From Flagellimonas maritima (GTDB lineage: Bacteria; Bacteroidota; Bacteroidia; Flavobacteriales; Flavobacteriaceae), in the NCBI RefSeq assembly GCF_003269425.1, contig NZ_CP030104.1, positions 1,173,501 to 1,237,500 of the forward strand: a DNA stretch of 64,000 nucleotides. Reading direction: 5' to 3'. A program made the translations under genes and the position numbers. Within the stretch, counting starts at the first letter, position 1. Every line of letters begins with the position of its first letter. Under the pieces are notes generated by a model, which saw nothing but the letters and a program-made list of their open reading frames with translations, did no database searches and was not told where the DNA came from. Of this stretch, positions 27,132-37,780 are shown piece after piece.

Positions 27132-28784
27132 TTATTTGGCAAAGTAAAAATAGATTCCAATTACTATAATGCATACTAATGCTCCAGCTTCTTTTACGTA
27201 TTTAAAGGGGGTAATCTCCACTTGCTTCGTATATTTTTGTACAAATGCCTCTTTTCTTGGATAGAATTTACCGATCAACAACATTATTCCGGCATTAAGC
27301 AAAAAGAGGATAGCCATAACATGTAAAAAATGAGGATAGGCATCGGCTTCTACGAGTCTTAAGGTAGCCTCATCAGTTATGCCAGAAGCTTTAGCTGTTT
27401 CCATCGCCTTTTCTACCATTGCAGGGCCAACGATAAACTGACTTATAATATAGAGTCCAGAACCTAGAAATATGGCAATCTTAGCCGCAATCGCAGGCAC
27501 TCTTTTGGTCATGTAACCAACCACAATAATAGTTAATATCGGTATATTATAAATACCATTGATTTCTTGGAGATAGTTGAACAAACTACCTGCATTGGCG
27601 ATTATAGGGGCAATAAACATAGCGGCTAAAGCCAGACAAACCCCAAAAACCTTTCCATATTTCACGACAGTAACTTCGGAGGCATCTTTTTTTATATGCT
27701 GCTTGTAAATATCTATACCAAAAAGTGTTACAGAACTATTAAGCACACTATTGAATGAACTTAGTATTGCACCAAATAATACTGCTGCAAAAAAACCAAC
27801 CAAATACTTAGGCAATACGGCTCCAACCAAAGCTGGATAAGCAATATCACTGGACTCCAAACTGCCATCAAAATAATGATAGGCTATCATACCAGGTAAT
27901 ACTAAAATCAAGGGGCCCAGTATTTTTAGAAACGAAGCCAGCAATAATCCTTTTTGCCCCTCTGCTAGACTTTTTGCTCCCAAAGCTCTTTGAATAATTT
28001 GTTGATTGGTTCCCCAATAAAACAACTGCACTAACATCATCCCTGTAAATATTGTAGAAAAGGGAACTTCTTGTCCGTGTTCTCCAGTAGAATCGAATCT
28101 TTCAGGATTTGAGGAAATCAATGTATCCAAGCCTGTTAGAACACTCCCATCGCCAATTGCCATCAATCCAAATACAGGAATCATGATCCCACCTATCATT
28201 AATCCTATAGCATTGATACTATCTGATACGGCTACTGCCTTGAGTCCTCCAAAAACTGCATAAATAGACCCTACTACACCAATTCCCCATATACAGATTA
28301 CCAAGGCAGTGGAGTCGGAAACATTTAATAGTTCCGGAACATTGAACATTCCGCTTATAGCCACAGAACCAGAGTACAAAATTACAGGCAACAATACCAC
28401 CACATAGCCCGTTAAAAAAAGACCGGAAGTTATTGTTTTGGTTGCAACATCAAACCTTTCTGCCAAAAATTGTGGAACAGTGGTCAAACCGCCTTTTAAA
28501 TATCTGGGCAATAAAAAAATAGCTGCGACAACCATGGCAATAGCGGCCAGGGTTTCCCATGCCATAACAGAAAGTCCGTCTTTATAAGCGCTTCCATTTA
28601 ATCCTACAATTTGTTCTGTAGATAAGTTAGTCAATAACAACGACCCTGCAATAACTCCCGCCGTTAAACTTCTTCCACCCAAAAAATATCCATCTGATGA
28701 TTTTTCATCCGTACTCCTGGTTGCTAAATAAGCTATCACACCCACTAAAATGGTGAATCCCAGAAAAGATAGTATTCCTAACAT
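27132..28784 (-). CDS. Solute:sodium symporter (SGLT-like, YidK-type)
   Basis: Inner-membrane sodium-coupled transporter of 550 residues with about 14 hydrophobic segments. SSS features are DGYFLGGRSLTAGVIAGS near residue 31, IYAVFGGLKAVAVSDSINA near 174, YWGTNQQIIQRALGAKS near 258 and FGAILSSFNSVLNSSVTLF near 337. It faces the cytochrome gene tail to tail with 17 bases between stops and is divergent from the second VCBS/ASPIC gene. Sugar transport is typical of this branch; the substrate is unknown. With no enzyme of its own nearby, it may serve the sulfonate module or import glucose-like products. No module-type operator is seen upstream of it. Confidence 0.88.
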   Translation of the reverse strand: MLGILSFLGFTILVGVIAYLATRSTDEKSSDGYFLGGRSLTAGVIAGSLLLTNLSTEQIVGLNGSAYKDGLSVMAWETLAAIAMVVAAIFLLPRYLKGGLTTVPQFLAERFDVATKTITSGLFLTGYVVVLLPVILYSGSVAISGMFNVPELLNVSDSTALVICIWGIGVVGSIYAVFGGLKAVAVSDSINAIGLMIGGIMIPVFGLMAIGDGSVLTGLDTLISSNPERFDSTGEHGQEVPFSTIFTGMMLVQLFYWGTNQQIIQRALGAKSLAEGQKGLLLASFLKILGPLILVLPGMIAYHYFDGSLESSDIAYPALVGAVLPKYLVGFFAAVLFGAILSSFNSVLNSSVTLFGIDIYKQHIKKDASEVTVVKYGKVFGVCLALAAMFIAPIIANAGSLFNYLQEINGIYNIPILTIIVVGYMTKRVPAIAAKIAIFLGSGLYIISQFIVGPAMVEKAMETAKASGITDEATLRLVEADAYPHFLHVMAILFLLNAGIMLLIGKFYPRKEAFVQKYTKQVEITPFKYVKEAGALVCIIVIGIYFYFAK

Positions 28785-28964
28785 ATTGATCGGTTCAGTT
28801 TGTTTATAGTTTATAAATATATTGGATTATTTATCAAAACAATAATTATAAAGATAACATACCAGACAATCTTAGAATCCATAGGCGTTTGTCCCAAAAA
28901 CATTAACAATCTCAACTTTTCCTGTTACTAACGGAATAGTTATCTTACTCCCTATTTTAACCAA

Positions 28965-31900
28965 ATGAAAAAAGTCTTCTGGATTTTCGTCGGTCTTATT
29001 TTCTTTGTTGGGGGCTGTTCCAAAAAAGATGCCGAGAGTCTTTTTGTAAAAAGGCCTTTATCACATACTGGAGTCACTTTTGCCAACCATCTTAAAGATA
29101 CGCCAGAGCTTAATATACTTACCTACTTATATTACTATAATGGGGCAGGGGTCGCTGCAGCCGATTTTAACAATGATGGTCTGGTCGATCTCTATTTTAC
29201 TTCAAACCTACAAGCAGATAAGTTGTACTTGAACAAAGGCGCCCTACAATTTGAAGATATTACGGAATCAGCTAAAATTAACAACAGCAGTGGATGGACC
29301 ACAGGGGTTAGCCATGTAGATATCAACAATGATGGATTATTGGATATTTATGTTTGCAAGGTTGGAAATTACAAGCAATTAAAAGGAAAGAATCTACTCT
29401 ATGTAAATCAAGGAGTCGATGAACAGGGGGTACCTCATTTTAAAGAGAAAGCTTCAGAATATGGTATAGATTTTTCGGGATTTTCAACTCAAGCCGCTTT
29501 TTTTGATTATGATATTGATGGGGATTTGGACATGTTCTTGCTGAATCACTCTATCAACCCAAATCGTTCCTATGGAAAAGGTGCAAAAAGAAAACAATTG
29601 GATTCCCTATCTGGTGATGTCCTATATAAAAATGAAAATGGAAAATTCTTGAATGTCTCAAATGAAGCCGGAATCTTTCAAAGCAAAATTGGATATGGCT
29701 TGGGCTTGGGTATTAGTGACATCAATAATGATGGTTATCCTGATATCTATATTGGAAATGATTTTTTTGAAAATGATTATTTATATATCAATCAACAAAA
29801 TGGGACTTTTGAAGAAATTATCTCTAAAAATGATAAGAAATTAGGCCATACAACGCATTTTTCTATGGGCAATGATATTGCGGACATCAATAATGATGGT
29901 CTAACAGATATCATTTCTCTAGACATGTTACCTGAAAATTTGGAGACATACAAGACTTCTGGATTGGAATACCCCTTTCCCGTATACCAGCAATATCTAA
30001 AAAATGGATTCGCTCCACAATACATGCAAAACGCTTTGCACCTTAATTTAGGTGATGGCAATTTTAGTGAGACGGCAAATCTTAGTGGTATTTCTGCAAC
30101 AGAATGGTCTTGGGGAGCCCTTTTTGCGGACTTTGACAATGATAGCCACAAAGACCTTTTTGTTTCCAATGGGATAAAAGGCGCTACCAATGATATGGAT
30201 TTTATTAGTTTCATTGCAAACGACAAAATTCAAAAGAATATCGAAAAAGGAATGTCAGCAAAAGAAATGGCTTTTATTGATGAGCTCCCAGAAAAAAAAG
30301 TGGCCAACTATTTCTTTAAAAATAACGGGGATTTGTCTTTTTCAAACGTCACCGATTCATGGCTAAAAAAAGAGAACTCCTTTAGCAATGGCTGTGCTTA
30401 TGCTGATTTAGACAATGATGGCGATTTAGATTTGGTAGTGAACAATATTAATGAGAAGGCTTTCATCTTAGAAAATACCTTGAATACTGCATCAAATCAA
30501 AATACTCTCAAACTGACCTTCAAAGGAAATGAAAAGAATAAATTCGGTATAGGAACTAGAGTTGTTGCACACACTAAAACAGACATTGTCACCCATGAGA
30601 ACTTTACAACCAGGGGTTATCTTTCTGCTGTTCCAAATACCATACATATGGGGTTGGGGAAAGACTCCATTTTAGATTCCCTGACCGTTATTTGGCCTGG
30701 TGGAAAATTTCAAACTTTAAGGTCATTAAAAGATGGCAATATAGTACTTGAAGAAAAGAATTCAGCTGGAAATTTTTATTTAAAAAATAGCAATACCAAA
30801 CCTTCCTTATTTATTAAAAAGGATAGTATAATACCATTTGTCCATAAAGAACAAAATACATTTGAGTTTGATAGGGATCCCTTGGTCCCGTTCGCCAACA
30901 CCAATGAAGGACCTTCGATTTCCGTGGCAGATATAAATAATGATGGGCTCCAAGATATATTTATTTCAGGGGCAAAAGCACAAGCTTCAAAATTATACGT
31001 TCAACAAGCCGACGGCATCTTTACCAGCGAACAAGAAGCTGTTTTTTCTAAAGATGCTTTTAATGAAGATGTATCCCATGCTTTTTTTGATGCCAATGGA
31101 GATGAATTTCAAGATTTGGTTGTAGTCAGTGCAGGTAACGAGTTCAAATCATCCAATAGAATTCAGCCAAGACTCTACATCAACAAAAATGGTGTTTTTG
31201 AAAAACAAACCAATGTATTTGATGGTATAGAATTAAACGCTTCAAAAGTAACTGCTGTGGATTTTGATAATGATGGTGATATGGACCTTACGATAACCTC
31301 GGACCAAATTCCACAGCAATTTGGAATTACATCGGCACAATATCTGTTAAAAAATAATGGGAAAGGTGTTTTTGAAAATGTCACCACAAGTATTTCTCCA
31401 AGTTTTGAATCTATCGGTAATGTAAAAGATGTTACTTGGATAGATTTGGACGGTGATGGTTTCAAAGACCTGATAGCAGTAGGCAATTGGATGCCCATCT
31501 CAATTCTCATGAATGATGGTAAAAACCTAAATCTCGCTTCAAAAAATGGATTGGGCAAAACCCATGGATTTTGGAAATGTATTGTTGCAGAAGATTTTGA
31601 TAACGACGGCGACATAGATTTGGTAGCAGGAAACTGGGGAAACAATAGTAAGTTAAAGGCATCTCTAAAACATCCAATTACTCTGTACAGTAATGATTTT
31701 GATGCCAATGGATCAATAGAACCTTTGGTAACGTATTTCTACCAAGAAAAAGAAACCCCTTTTGCTTCAAAAGATGAATTGGTAAAACAAATGCCTTTTT
31801 TAAATAAAAAGTTTCTTTCATATGAGAGCTTTGCCAAGGCATCCCTAAACGATTTATTTAGCACAAAAAAACTTAAGAACGCAGTTCAAAAAAATGTTTA

Positions 31901-32261
31901 CGAACTTTCCAGTTGTTACTTTGAGAACCTTGGGAACAATACGTTTAAAAAAATTGAACTTCCTAAAATAGCTCAGATTTCCACCATAAATGATATGATA
32001 GTGGATGATTTTGACGATGATGGCCATAAAGATATCCTTGCCGTAGGCAACAACTATGAAATTAGCACACAACTTGGTAGGATGGATGCATCGCATGGTA
32101 TATTTTTGCGGTTTGGAAAAAATGATTTTGAATGGAACAATAACCTGAAAATCAATATTTCAGGACCCGCTAGAAATATTGAAAAAGCTATAATAAATGA
32201 ACAGGAACACTATATAATTGGTATTAATAATGCTGCTCCACAATTATTTGAAATAAAATGA
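28965..32261 (+). CDS. CRTAC1-like VCBS/FG-GAP and ASPIC/UnbV lipoprotein 2
   Basis: A 1,098-residue paralogue of the protein at 15595. The lipoprotein signal ends FVGGC (Cys18). FG-GAP/VCBS Ca-binding repeats (DFNNDGLVD, DINNDGLLD, DYDIDGDLD, DLDGDGFKD and others) cover about 55-500 and 640-1080. The ASPIC/UnbV domain at about 511-590 contains NKFGIGTRVVAHT and DSLTVIWPGG. It overlaps the third paralogue by 4 bases (ATGA), so these two are translationally coupled. The 180-base region before it separates it from the divergent symporter and holds no recognisable operator. The function is unknown; surface binding is the best inference from the lipid anchor and propeller repeats. Confidence 0.9.
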   Translation: MKKVFWIFVGLIFFVGGCSKKDAESLFVKRPLSHTGVTFANHLKDTPELNILTYLYYYNGAGVAAADFNNDGLVDLYFTSNLQADKLYLNKGALQFEDITESAKINNSSGWTTGVSHVDINNDGLLDIYVCKVGNYKQLKGKNLLYVNQGVDEQGVPHFKEKASEYGIDFSGFSTQAAFFDYDIDGDLDMFLLNHSINPNRSYGKGAKRKQLDSLSGDVLYKNENGKFLNVSNEAGIFQSKIGYGLGLGISDINNDGYPDIYIGNDFFENDYLYINQQNGTFEEIISKNDKKLGHTTHFSMGNDIADINNDGLTDIISLDMLPENLETYKTSGLEYPFPVYQQYLKNGFAPQYMQNALHLNLGDGNFSETANLSGISATEWSWGALFADFDNDSHKDLFVSNGIKGATNDMDFISFIANDKIQKNIEKGMSAKEMAFIDELPEKKVANYFFKNNGDLSFSNVTDSWLKKENSFSNGCAYADLDNDGDLDLVVNNINEKAFILENTLNTASNQNTLKLTFKGNEKNKFGIGTRVVAHTKTDIVTHENFTTRGYLSAVPNTIHMGLGKDSILDSLTVIWPGGKFQTLRSLKDGNIVLEEKNSAGNFYLKNSNTKPSLFIKKDSIIPFVHKEQNTFEFDRDPLVPFANTNEGPSISVADINNDGLQDIFISGAKAQASKLYVQQADGIFTSEQEAVFSKDAFNEDVSHAFFDANGDEFQDLVVVSAGNEFKSSNRIQPRLYINKNGVFEKQTNVFDGIELNASKVTAVDFDNDGDMDLTITSDQIPQQFGITSAQYLLKNNGKGVFENVTTSISPSFESIGNVKDVTWIDLDGDGFKDLIAVGNWMPISILMNDGKNLNLASKNGLGKTHGFWKCIVAEDFDNDGDIDLVAGNWGNNSKLKASLKHPITLYSNDFDANGSIEPLVTYFYQEKETPFASKDELVKQMPFLNKKFLSYESFAKASLNDLFSTKKLKNAVQKNVYELSSCYFENLGNNTFKKIELPKIAQISTINDMIVDDFDDDGHKDILAVGNNYEISTQLGRMDASHGIFLRFGKNDFEWNNNLKINISGPARNIEKAIINEQEHYIIGINNAAPQLFEIK

Positions 32262-35200
32262 TCAAGCATACTTTTTCAACCTTACTCTTGTTAGTCGTTT
32301 TAAGTTGTGGAAAAAAGGAAGGGACCCTTTTTTCAAATCCATCGGCAGAGGAAACGGGTATTTTGTTCAGCAATACCCTCTCAGAATCTGATGATCTGAA
32401 TATTCTTGACTATCTCTATTTTTATAATGGTGGCGGTATATCCATAGGCGATATAAACAATGATGGGCTCCCTGATATATTTTTTTCTGGAAACCAAGTA
32501 AAAAATACGTTGTATTTGAACCAAGGGGGATTAAAATTTAAGGATATTTCTGAAAAAGCAGGTGTTCAAGGTGACAGCTCATGGAATACGGGATCTGTTA
32601 TGGGGGATATAAATGGAGACGGCTTTTTAGATATTTATGTATGTGCTGTTGTGGGGATAAATGGATTTGAAGGTGCCAATGAACTTTTTATCAATAACGG
32701 CGATAATACATTTACAGAGAGTGCCGCAAAATATGGGTTGGACTTTGATACTTATAGTTCTTCTGCAGCTTTTTTGGATTATGACCTTGATGGTGATTTA
32801 GACCTTTATTTATTGAACCATGCAGTGCATACCCAAGAATCTTTTGGGCGGGTCGACTTACGGTATACCAGAAATTTTGAAACAGGTGATAAATTGTTAC
32901 GTAATGACGGCGATAAATTTACAGACGTAAGCGAAGAGGCAGGAATTTATGGTGGAATCAATGGTTATGGCCTGGGAATAGCGGTTTCGGATTTTAATGT
33001 TGATGGCTATCCCGATCTCTATATAGGCAATGATTTCCACGAAGATGATTACTATTATCTGAACAATGGAGATGGAACATTTACCGAAAGTCTTCGAAAG
33101 TATTTTGGCCATACCAGTAGATTTTCCATGGGAAGCGATGTAGCGGATATCAACCATGATGGGTTACCTGATTTTATTTCTTTGGATATGCTTCCTGAAG
33201 ACGAAGTTCCGTTGAAATCATCGGAAGGAGACGACAATATTCAAGTGCAACGCTTACGAACCCAGCGTTACGGATATCATTACCAATTTACCCGAAACAT
33301 GCTTTATGTAAACCAACCAAGTGGTAATTATTTGGAAACTGCACTATTGAGTGGAATTGCTGCAACCGATTGGAGTTGGAGTGCTCTCTTTGGGGATTAT
33401 AATCAAGATGGCGAGCAAGATCTTTTTATTTCGAATGGCATTCCAAAACGACCAAATGACTTAGACTATATCCGATTTGTTTCCAATGAACAAATTCAAA
33501 AAAAACTGGACAACACCAAACTGGTAGATCAAGAAGCGCTGAATTTAATGCCTTCCGGAGCAACGAACAATATGGTTTTTAAAGGAAAATCAAATCTTCA
33601 ATTTGATAATAAATCCAATGATTGGATTACCAGAGATACTTTAATATCAGGTGCTACGGCATATGGGGATTTGGACAACGACGGAGATTTGGACTTGGTC
33701 ACCAATAACATCAATAGGCCGGCTACAATTTATCAAAATAAAATCGGCTCCACTTCCAATTATTTGAAAATAAGACTAAAATACATTGGGAGAAATCCTT
33801 TTGCTATAGGAACAAAAGTCTATTCCTATCATAAAGGAAAACTACAGTACAAAGAACTTTATACTACCCGCGGGTTTCAATCAAGTTCTGAACCCATTAT
33901 ACATTTTGGCTATGGCGCTTCAGAAAAAATAGACTCAATAAAAATTGTTTGGCCTGATAAATCCTATCAAACACTGAAAAACATTTCTACCAACCAAACT
34001 TTAGAGATAAGACCAAATAACACTAACCCTTTTGACTATGAAAAAACAAAACGGAACAAAGGGCTTATTTTCGAGAAAGTTGAAGATAATTTAGGTCTTA
34101 ACTTTACACATGTAGAAGACAACCATATCGATTTTAATAGGGAAAAACTTATTCCTTATCGCGTATCTGATCGGGGACCTGCCGCAGCTATTGGAGATTT
34201 GAACGGTGATGGAAAAGATGATGTATTTTTTGGTGGCTCAAAATTCTTTTCCTCAAAAATCTATATCCAACAGGATACTATATTTACAGAAAAGAAATTT
34301 ACAGTGATACAAAAAGATTCCGTAAAAGAAGAAGTGGTAGCGCTAATAAAGGATTTTGACAGAGATGGAAAAAATGATGTTTTTATTGGCTCTGGTGGAG
34401 CGGATTTCTATGGAAAGGTCAAACCGCTACTTGATAATTATTTTATTCAAAAAGATACTGCGTTCTTGAAAGCCAAAATTCCCGATTTCTTTGAAAATAC
34501 TTCCGTAATCGAAGCTAACGATTATGATGGGGATGGGGATTTGGATGTATTTGTGGGGAGTAATGTAGTAACTTCAAAATTCGGTAAAACTCCAAATTCA
34601 TATTTACTCAAGAATACCAACGGTAATTTTTCAATAGTGGAAAATACCCCGTTTCAAAACCTGGGGATGATCACTGATGCTACTTGGTCAGACTTTAACA
34701 ATGATGGAGTTGAAGATCTTATCGTTATCGGAGAATGGATGGCTCCTAAATTCTTTAAAAACTCTAATGGTTCATTTGAAGAAGTTGACCTTTTGGAAAA
34801 TAATCTGAATGGTCTTTGGCAGGCTATTCAACCCTTTGATATAGATAATGATGGAGATATAGATTATTTGTTGGGCAATTGGGGCATAAATTCAAAATTC
34901 AGTGCGTCCAAAAAAGCCCCTATGAATCTTTATTCTTATGATTTTGACGGCAACGGAAGCACAGAAACTATTGTTGCTACAGAAAAGAACGGGAAATACT
35001 ACCCCTTATTGGGGTTGGACGAGTTATCAGGACAATTGGTTTCTTTACGAAAGAAATTCACTACCTATAAAAGTTTTGCAGGTAAATCAATTGAAGAAAT
35101 TTTCAATAAAAAGACTTTGGCCAAAGCTGAAGTTTTAAAAATACATGAACTTCATTCCGGATATCTGCAAAATAATGGCACTTCATATACTTTTATCCCT

Positions 35201-35506
35201 TTTAAAGCTGAGCTGCAAGTTTCTCCGATTACGTCTTTTTTGGCCTTTGATTTTAACGGCGACTCAAAAAATGAAGTATTGGTCGCCGGCAACTATTTTG
35301 GCGTAACACCATTTCACGGAAAGTTCGATTCTTTTCCCGGGGCATTGATAACTAATGAAAATGATATAATTTTGGGAGATGCGCTCGGTTTAGAGATGTC
35401 CCAAAAATCTGCCAGACACTTAAACGCATTTAATTTCAATAATGCTACATACCTGCTAGTAACTGTAAATAACGATAAGGCTCAAGTTTATAGGCTGCTT
35501 AGATAA
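32258..35506 (+). CDS. CRTAC1-like VCBS/FG-GAP and ASPIC/UnbV lipoprotein 3
   Basis: Third paralogue, 1,082 residues, with a lipoprotein signal ending VVLSC (Cys17). FG-GAP/VCBS motifs include DINNDGLPD, DINGDGFLD, DYDLDGDLD, DLNGDGKDD and DYDGDGDLD in two blocks around an ASPIC/UnbV domain at about 500-575 (NPFAIGTKVYSYH ... DSIKIVWPDK). The start overlaps the stop of paralogue 2 by 4 bases and a haloperoxidase-like gene follows after 12 bases, so 28965-36847 reads as one operon. All three copies keep two blocks of repeats with the ASPIC domain between them. That suggests ancient duplication rather than recent copying, since they differ widely in sequence. Confidence 0.9.
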   Translation: MIKHTFSTLLLLVVLSCGKKEGTLFSNPSAEETGILFSNTLSESDDLNILDYLYFYNGGGISIGDINNDGLPDIFFSGNQVKNTLYLNQGGLKFKDISEKAGVQGDSSWNTGSVMGDINGDGFLDIYVCAVVGINGFEGANELFINNGDNTFTESAAKYGLDFDTYSSSAAFLDYDLDGDLDLYLLNHAVHTQESFGRVDLRYTRNFETGDKLLRNDGDKFTDVSEEAGIYGGINGYGLGIAVSDFNVDGYPDLYIGNDFHEDDYYYLNNGDGTFTESLRKYFGHTSRFSMGSDVADINHDGLPDFISLDMLPEDEVPLKSSEGDDNIQVQRLRTQRYGYHYQFTRNMLYVNQPSGNYLETALLSGIAATDWSWSALFGDYNQDGEQDLFISNGIPKRPNDLDYIRFVSNEQIQKKLDNTKLVDQEALNLMPSGATNNMVFKGKSNLQFDNKSNDWITRDTLISGATAYGDLDNDGDLDLVTNNINRPATIYQNKIGSTSNYLKIRLKYIGRNPFAIGTKVYSYHKGKLQYKELYTTRGFQSSSEPIIHFGYGASEKIDSIKIVWPDKSYQTLKNISTNQTLEIRPNNTNPFDYEKTKRNKGLIFEKVEDNLGLNFTHVEDNHIDFNREKLIPYRVSDRGPAAAIGDLNGDGKDDVFFGGSKFFSSKIYIQQDTIFTEKKFTVIQKDSVKEEVVALIKDFDRDGKNDVFIGSGGADFYGKVKPLLDNYFIQKDTAFLKAKIPDFFENTSVIEANDYDGDGDLDVFVGSNVVTSKFGKTPNSYLLKNTNGNFSIVENTPFQNLGMITDATWSDFNNDGVEDLIVIGEWMAPKFFKNSNGSFEEVDLLENNLNGLWQAIQPFDIDNDGDIDYLLGNWGINSKFSASKKAPMNLYSYDFDGNGSTETIVATEKNGKYYPLLGLDELSGQLVSLRKKFTTYKSFAGKSIEEIFNKKTLAKAEVLKIHELHSGYLQNNGTSYTFIPFKAELQVSPITSFLAFDFNGDSKNEVLVAGNYFGVTPFHGKFDSFPGALITNENDIILGDALGLEMSQKSARHLNAFNFNNATYLLVTVNNDKAQVYRLLR

Positions 35507-35518
35507 ATTAATAGAACA

Positions 35519-36847
35519 ATGAAAATGCGAATCGGCTTACTATATATATACACAATTTTTCTCTTTTCATGTGCAAAAAAAAGTGAACCCATTGTCATAG
35601 ATCCAAATGATTTTCATGGTTCTGTGGACAAGGTTACTGAAGTGATGATACATGATATTTTCTCGCCTCCCGTAGCAAGTAGGATCTTTGCTTATCCAAA
35701 TATAGCGGCGTATGAAATTTTAGCATCACAGGATAATGAATACAAATCATTGGTAAATCAAGTTAGGGGACTTACACCCATCCCAAATCCAGAAGTGGCC
35801 GAAAAGATAAATTACGAATTGGCTGCTTTGATTTCCCATATTGAATTGAGTAAGCGACTTATTTTTTCCGAAGACAGGATTGAGGCTTACAGAGACAGCT
35901 TGTACACTATTTGGGACGATAAAAATACAAATGAGTTCAACGCATCCAAAGACTATGGCCTTAAAGTGGCCGAGCATGTCGCTAAATGGATGAACAAAGA
36001 CAATTACAACCAGACCAGAACCATGCCCAAGTTTACAGTGGATACGGACAATCCTTCTAGATGGCAACCTACCCCGCCTGCATACATGGCCGGGATAGAA
36101 CCGCACTGGAGTAAAATAAGGCCCTTTGTAATAGATTCCGCAAGTCAGTTTAGGCCAACGCCGCCGCCACTATTTTCAATGGAAGAAGACTCTGATTTTT
36201 ATAAGGAATTGAAAGAGGTGTACGACATCAGTAACGATATTACTACCGAAGGAGATTCCTCTGAAGAAGTAGAAATTGCCCAATTTTGGGACTGCAATCC
36301 TTATGTATCAGTAACTCGAGGACATTTAATGTTCGCCACTAAAAAAATTACTCCCGGAGCACATTGGATAGGAATTACCAAAATAGCGAGCAGAACTACC
36401 AATGCCGATGTAAACAAAACAGTTTATGCCTATACAAAAGCTTCGATTGCAATGGCAGATGCCTTTATTAGCTGTTGGGATGAAAAATATAGAAGTAATT
36501 TGATTCGCCCAGAAACATTGATTAATGAACATATTGATGAAAATTGGGAGCCGATATTACAAACACCTCCATTCCCCGAATACACTAGTGGTCATAGTGT
36601 TGTTTCTGGTGCCGCTGCAGTAGTTCTTACAGATATTTTTGGTGATAATTTTGCCTTTGATGATGATACTGAAGTTCCTTACGGTCTACCGGTTCGCACT
36701 TTCAAATCCTTTGAGCAAGCTGCAGACGAAGCTGCTATGAGTAGAATGTACGGAGGTATTCACTACAGGGCAGCAGTGGTCGTAGGTGTAGACCAAGGAA
36801 GGCGCTTGGGCAAATATGTAGTGGAAAATCTCAAAATGCTTCAATAA
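35519..36847 (+). CDS. Vanadium-dependent haloperoxidase / PAP2-like lipoprotein
   Basis: A 442-residue exported lipoprotein (MKMRIGLLYIYTIFLFSC, Cys18). The C-terminal half has the vanadate/phosphate-binding motifs of the VHPO-PAP2 superfamily: Lys323 and Arg330 in DEKYRSNLIRPETL, SGHS at 357-360, and Arg409 with His415 in SRMYGGIHY. Members of the family oxidise halides with hydrogen peroxide or hydrolyse phosphate esters. The sequence does not tell which, and many Bacteroidota members have no tested activity. It directly follows the VCBS/ASPIC gene in the probable operon, a pairing often seen in marine Bacteroidota. A later in-frame ATG at 35525 is possible. Confidence 0.87.
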   Translation: MKMRIGLLYIYTIFLFSCAKKSEPIVIDPNDFHGSVDKVTEVMIHDIFSPPVASRIFAYPNIAAYEILASQDNEYKSLVNQVRGLTPIPNPEVAEKINYELAALISHIELSKRLIFSEDRIEAYRDSLYTIWDDKNTNEFNASKDYGLKVAEHVAKWMNKDNYNQTRTMPKFTVDTDNPSRWQPTPPAYMAGIEPHWSKIRPFVIDSASQFRPTPPPLFSMEEDSDFYKELKEVYDISNDITTEGDSSEEVEIAQFWDCNPYVSVTRGHLMFATKKITPGAHWIGITKIASRTTNADVNKTVYAYTKASIAMADAFISCWDEKYRSNLIRPETLINEHIDENWEPILQTPPFPEYTSGHSVVSGAAAVVLTDIFGDNFAFDDDTEVPYGLPVRTFKSFEQAADEAAMSRMYGGIHYRAAVVVGVDQGRRLGKYVVENLKMLQ

Positions 36848-36880
36848 CTCTTCTTTACCCAAAAAATAATTTGAATACTG

Positions 36881-37780
36881 ATGAAACGAAAAATTTCTTT
36901 GGTGGTTTTATTTGTAATCATAGCTGCCCTTGGCTGGTATCTTTTCATTAAACCAAATGATTATCTGGTTTCTTTTACCGCCAAAACCTTTCCTGGCACT
37001 ATAAATAGAACCATTAAAAACTGGGGGAAAAGTATGGCTACCAACGCACCACTGAAAGAGTATGGAGTTCTAAATCTTGAACAACAGCTGAAATTTGGGG
37101 ACACCGTTGTTGTATATAACTGGAAAATTATCCCTATCACGGATTCTACCTCAAAGGTCAAAGTAAGAATCAAAGATTTGGAAAATAGCCTAATGAACAA
37201 AATCTTGATTCCCTTCACCTCAACTATTTTGGAAAAACGTTCCAAAAAAAATCTGTTGGACTTTAATCAATTTTTGAACGAACATCTTAAAAAATTTAAG
37301 GTGAATGTTGTAGGCATTGATGAGTTGAAATCAACGTACTGTGCTTATATAGAAGTCAAAGGTTTACAGTCTGAAAAGGCATTTGATATGATGAAGGATT
37401 TTCCATTTTTGAGTGGTTTTGTGAAAGAGAACAATATGAAAGTAAATGGCAGTCCATTTGTTGAAATCACCGAATGGAACATGGAAAATGATAGTATTGC
37501 ATATAATTTTTGCTTTCCGATAATTAAACCGGATTCCCTACCGCTTAATAATGAAATAAAATACAAAAAATTTGAATCAAAAAAAGCGTTGAAAGCTATT
37601 TACAATGGAAATTATATAACTTCAGATAGAGCTTGGTACAAGCTTTTGGACCATGCTGATAATAAAGATATAGAAGTGACAAAAATGCCCGTAGAAGTTT
37701 TCCAAAATAATCCAAATATGGGAGGTAATGAACTGGAATGGATAGCTGAAATCTACATGCCAATAAAAGATTCCTTATGA
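36881..37780 (+). CDS. Membrane-anchored SRPBCC/GyrI-like domain protein
   Basis: A 299-residue protein with one N-terminal membrane helix (about 4-23), then an SRPBCC-like region (about 30-150) and a C-terminal half resembling the GyrI-like/AraC effector-binding fold (about 155-299, with CAYIEVKGLQ, FVEITEW and WIAEIYMP strands). Both folds bind small hydrophobic ligands. No DNA-binding domain is present, so it is not a transcription factor in this form. It overlaps the next gene by 4 bases (ATGA), which indicates coupling. The function is unknown and the fold assignment is by appearance only. Confidence 0.65.
   Translation: MKRKISLVVLFVIIAALGWYLFIKPNDYLVSFTAKTFPGTINRTIKNWGKSMATNAPLKEYGVLNLEQQLKFGDTVVVYNWKIIPITDSTSKVKVRIKDLENSLMNKILIPFTSTILEKRSKKNLLDFNQFLNEHLKKFKVNVVGIDELKSTYCAYIEVKGLQSEKAFDMMKDFPFLSGFVKENNMKVNGSPFVEITEWNMENDSIAYNFCFPIIKPDSLPLNNEIKYKKFESKKALKAIYNGNYITSDRAWYKLLDHADNKDIEVTKMPVEVFQNNPNMGGNELEWIAEIYMPIKDSL

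Noticed and set aside
28785..28964. Copy of the TGTAAACGTTTnCA operator before the second symporter and VCBS gene 2
   Set aside because: The region was read on both strands and contains no comparable palindrome, so these genes are not placed in the LacI regulon.
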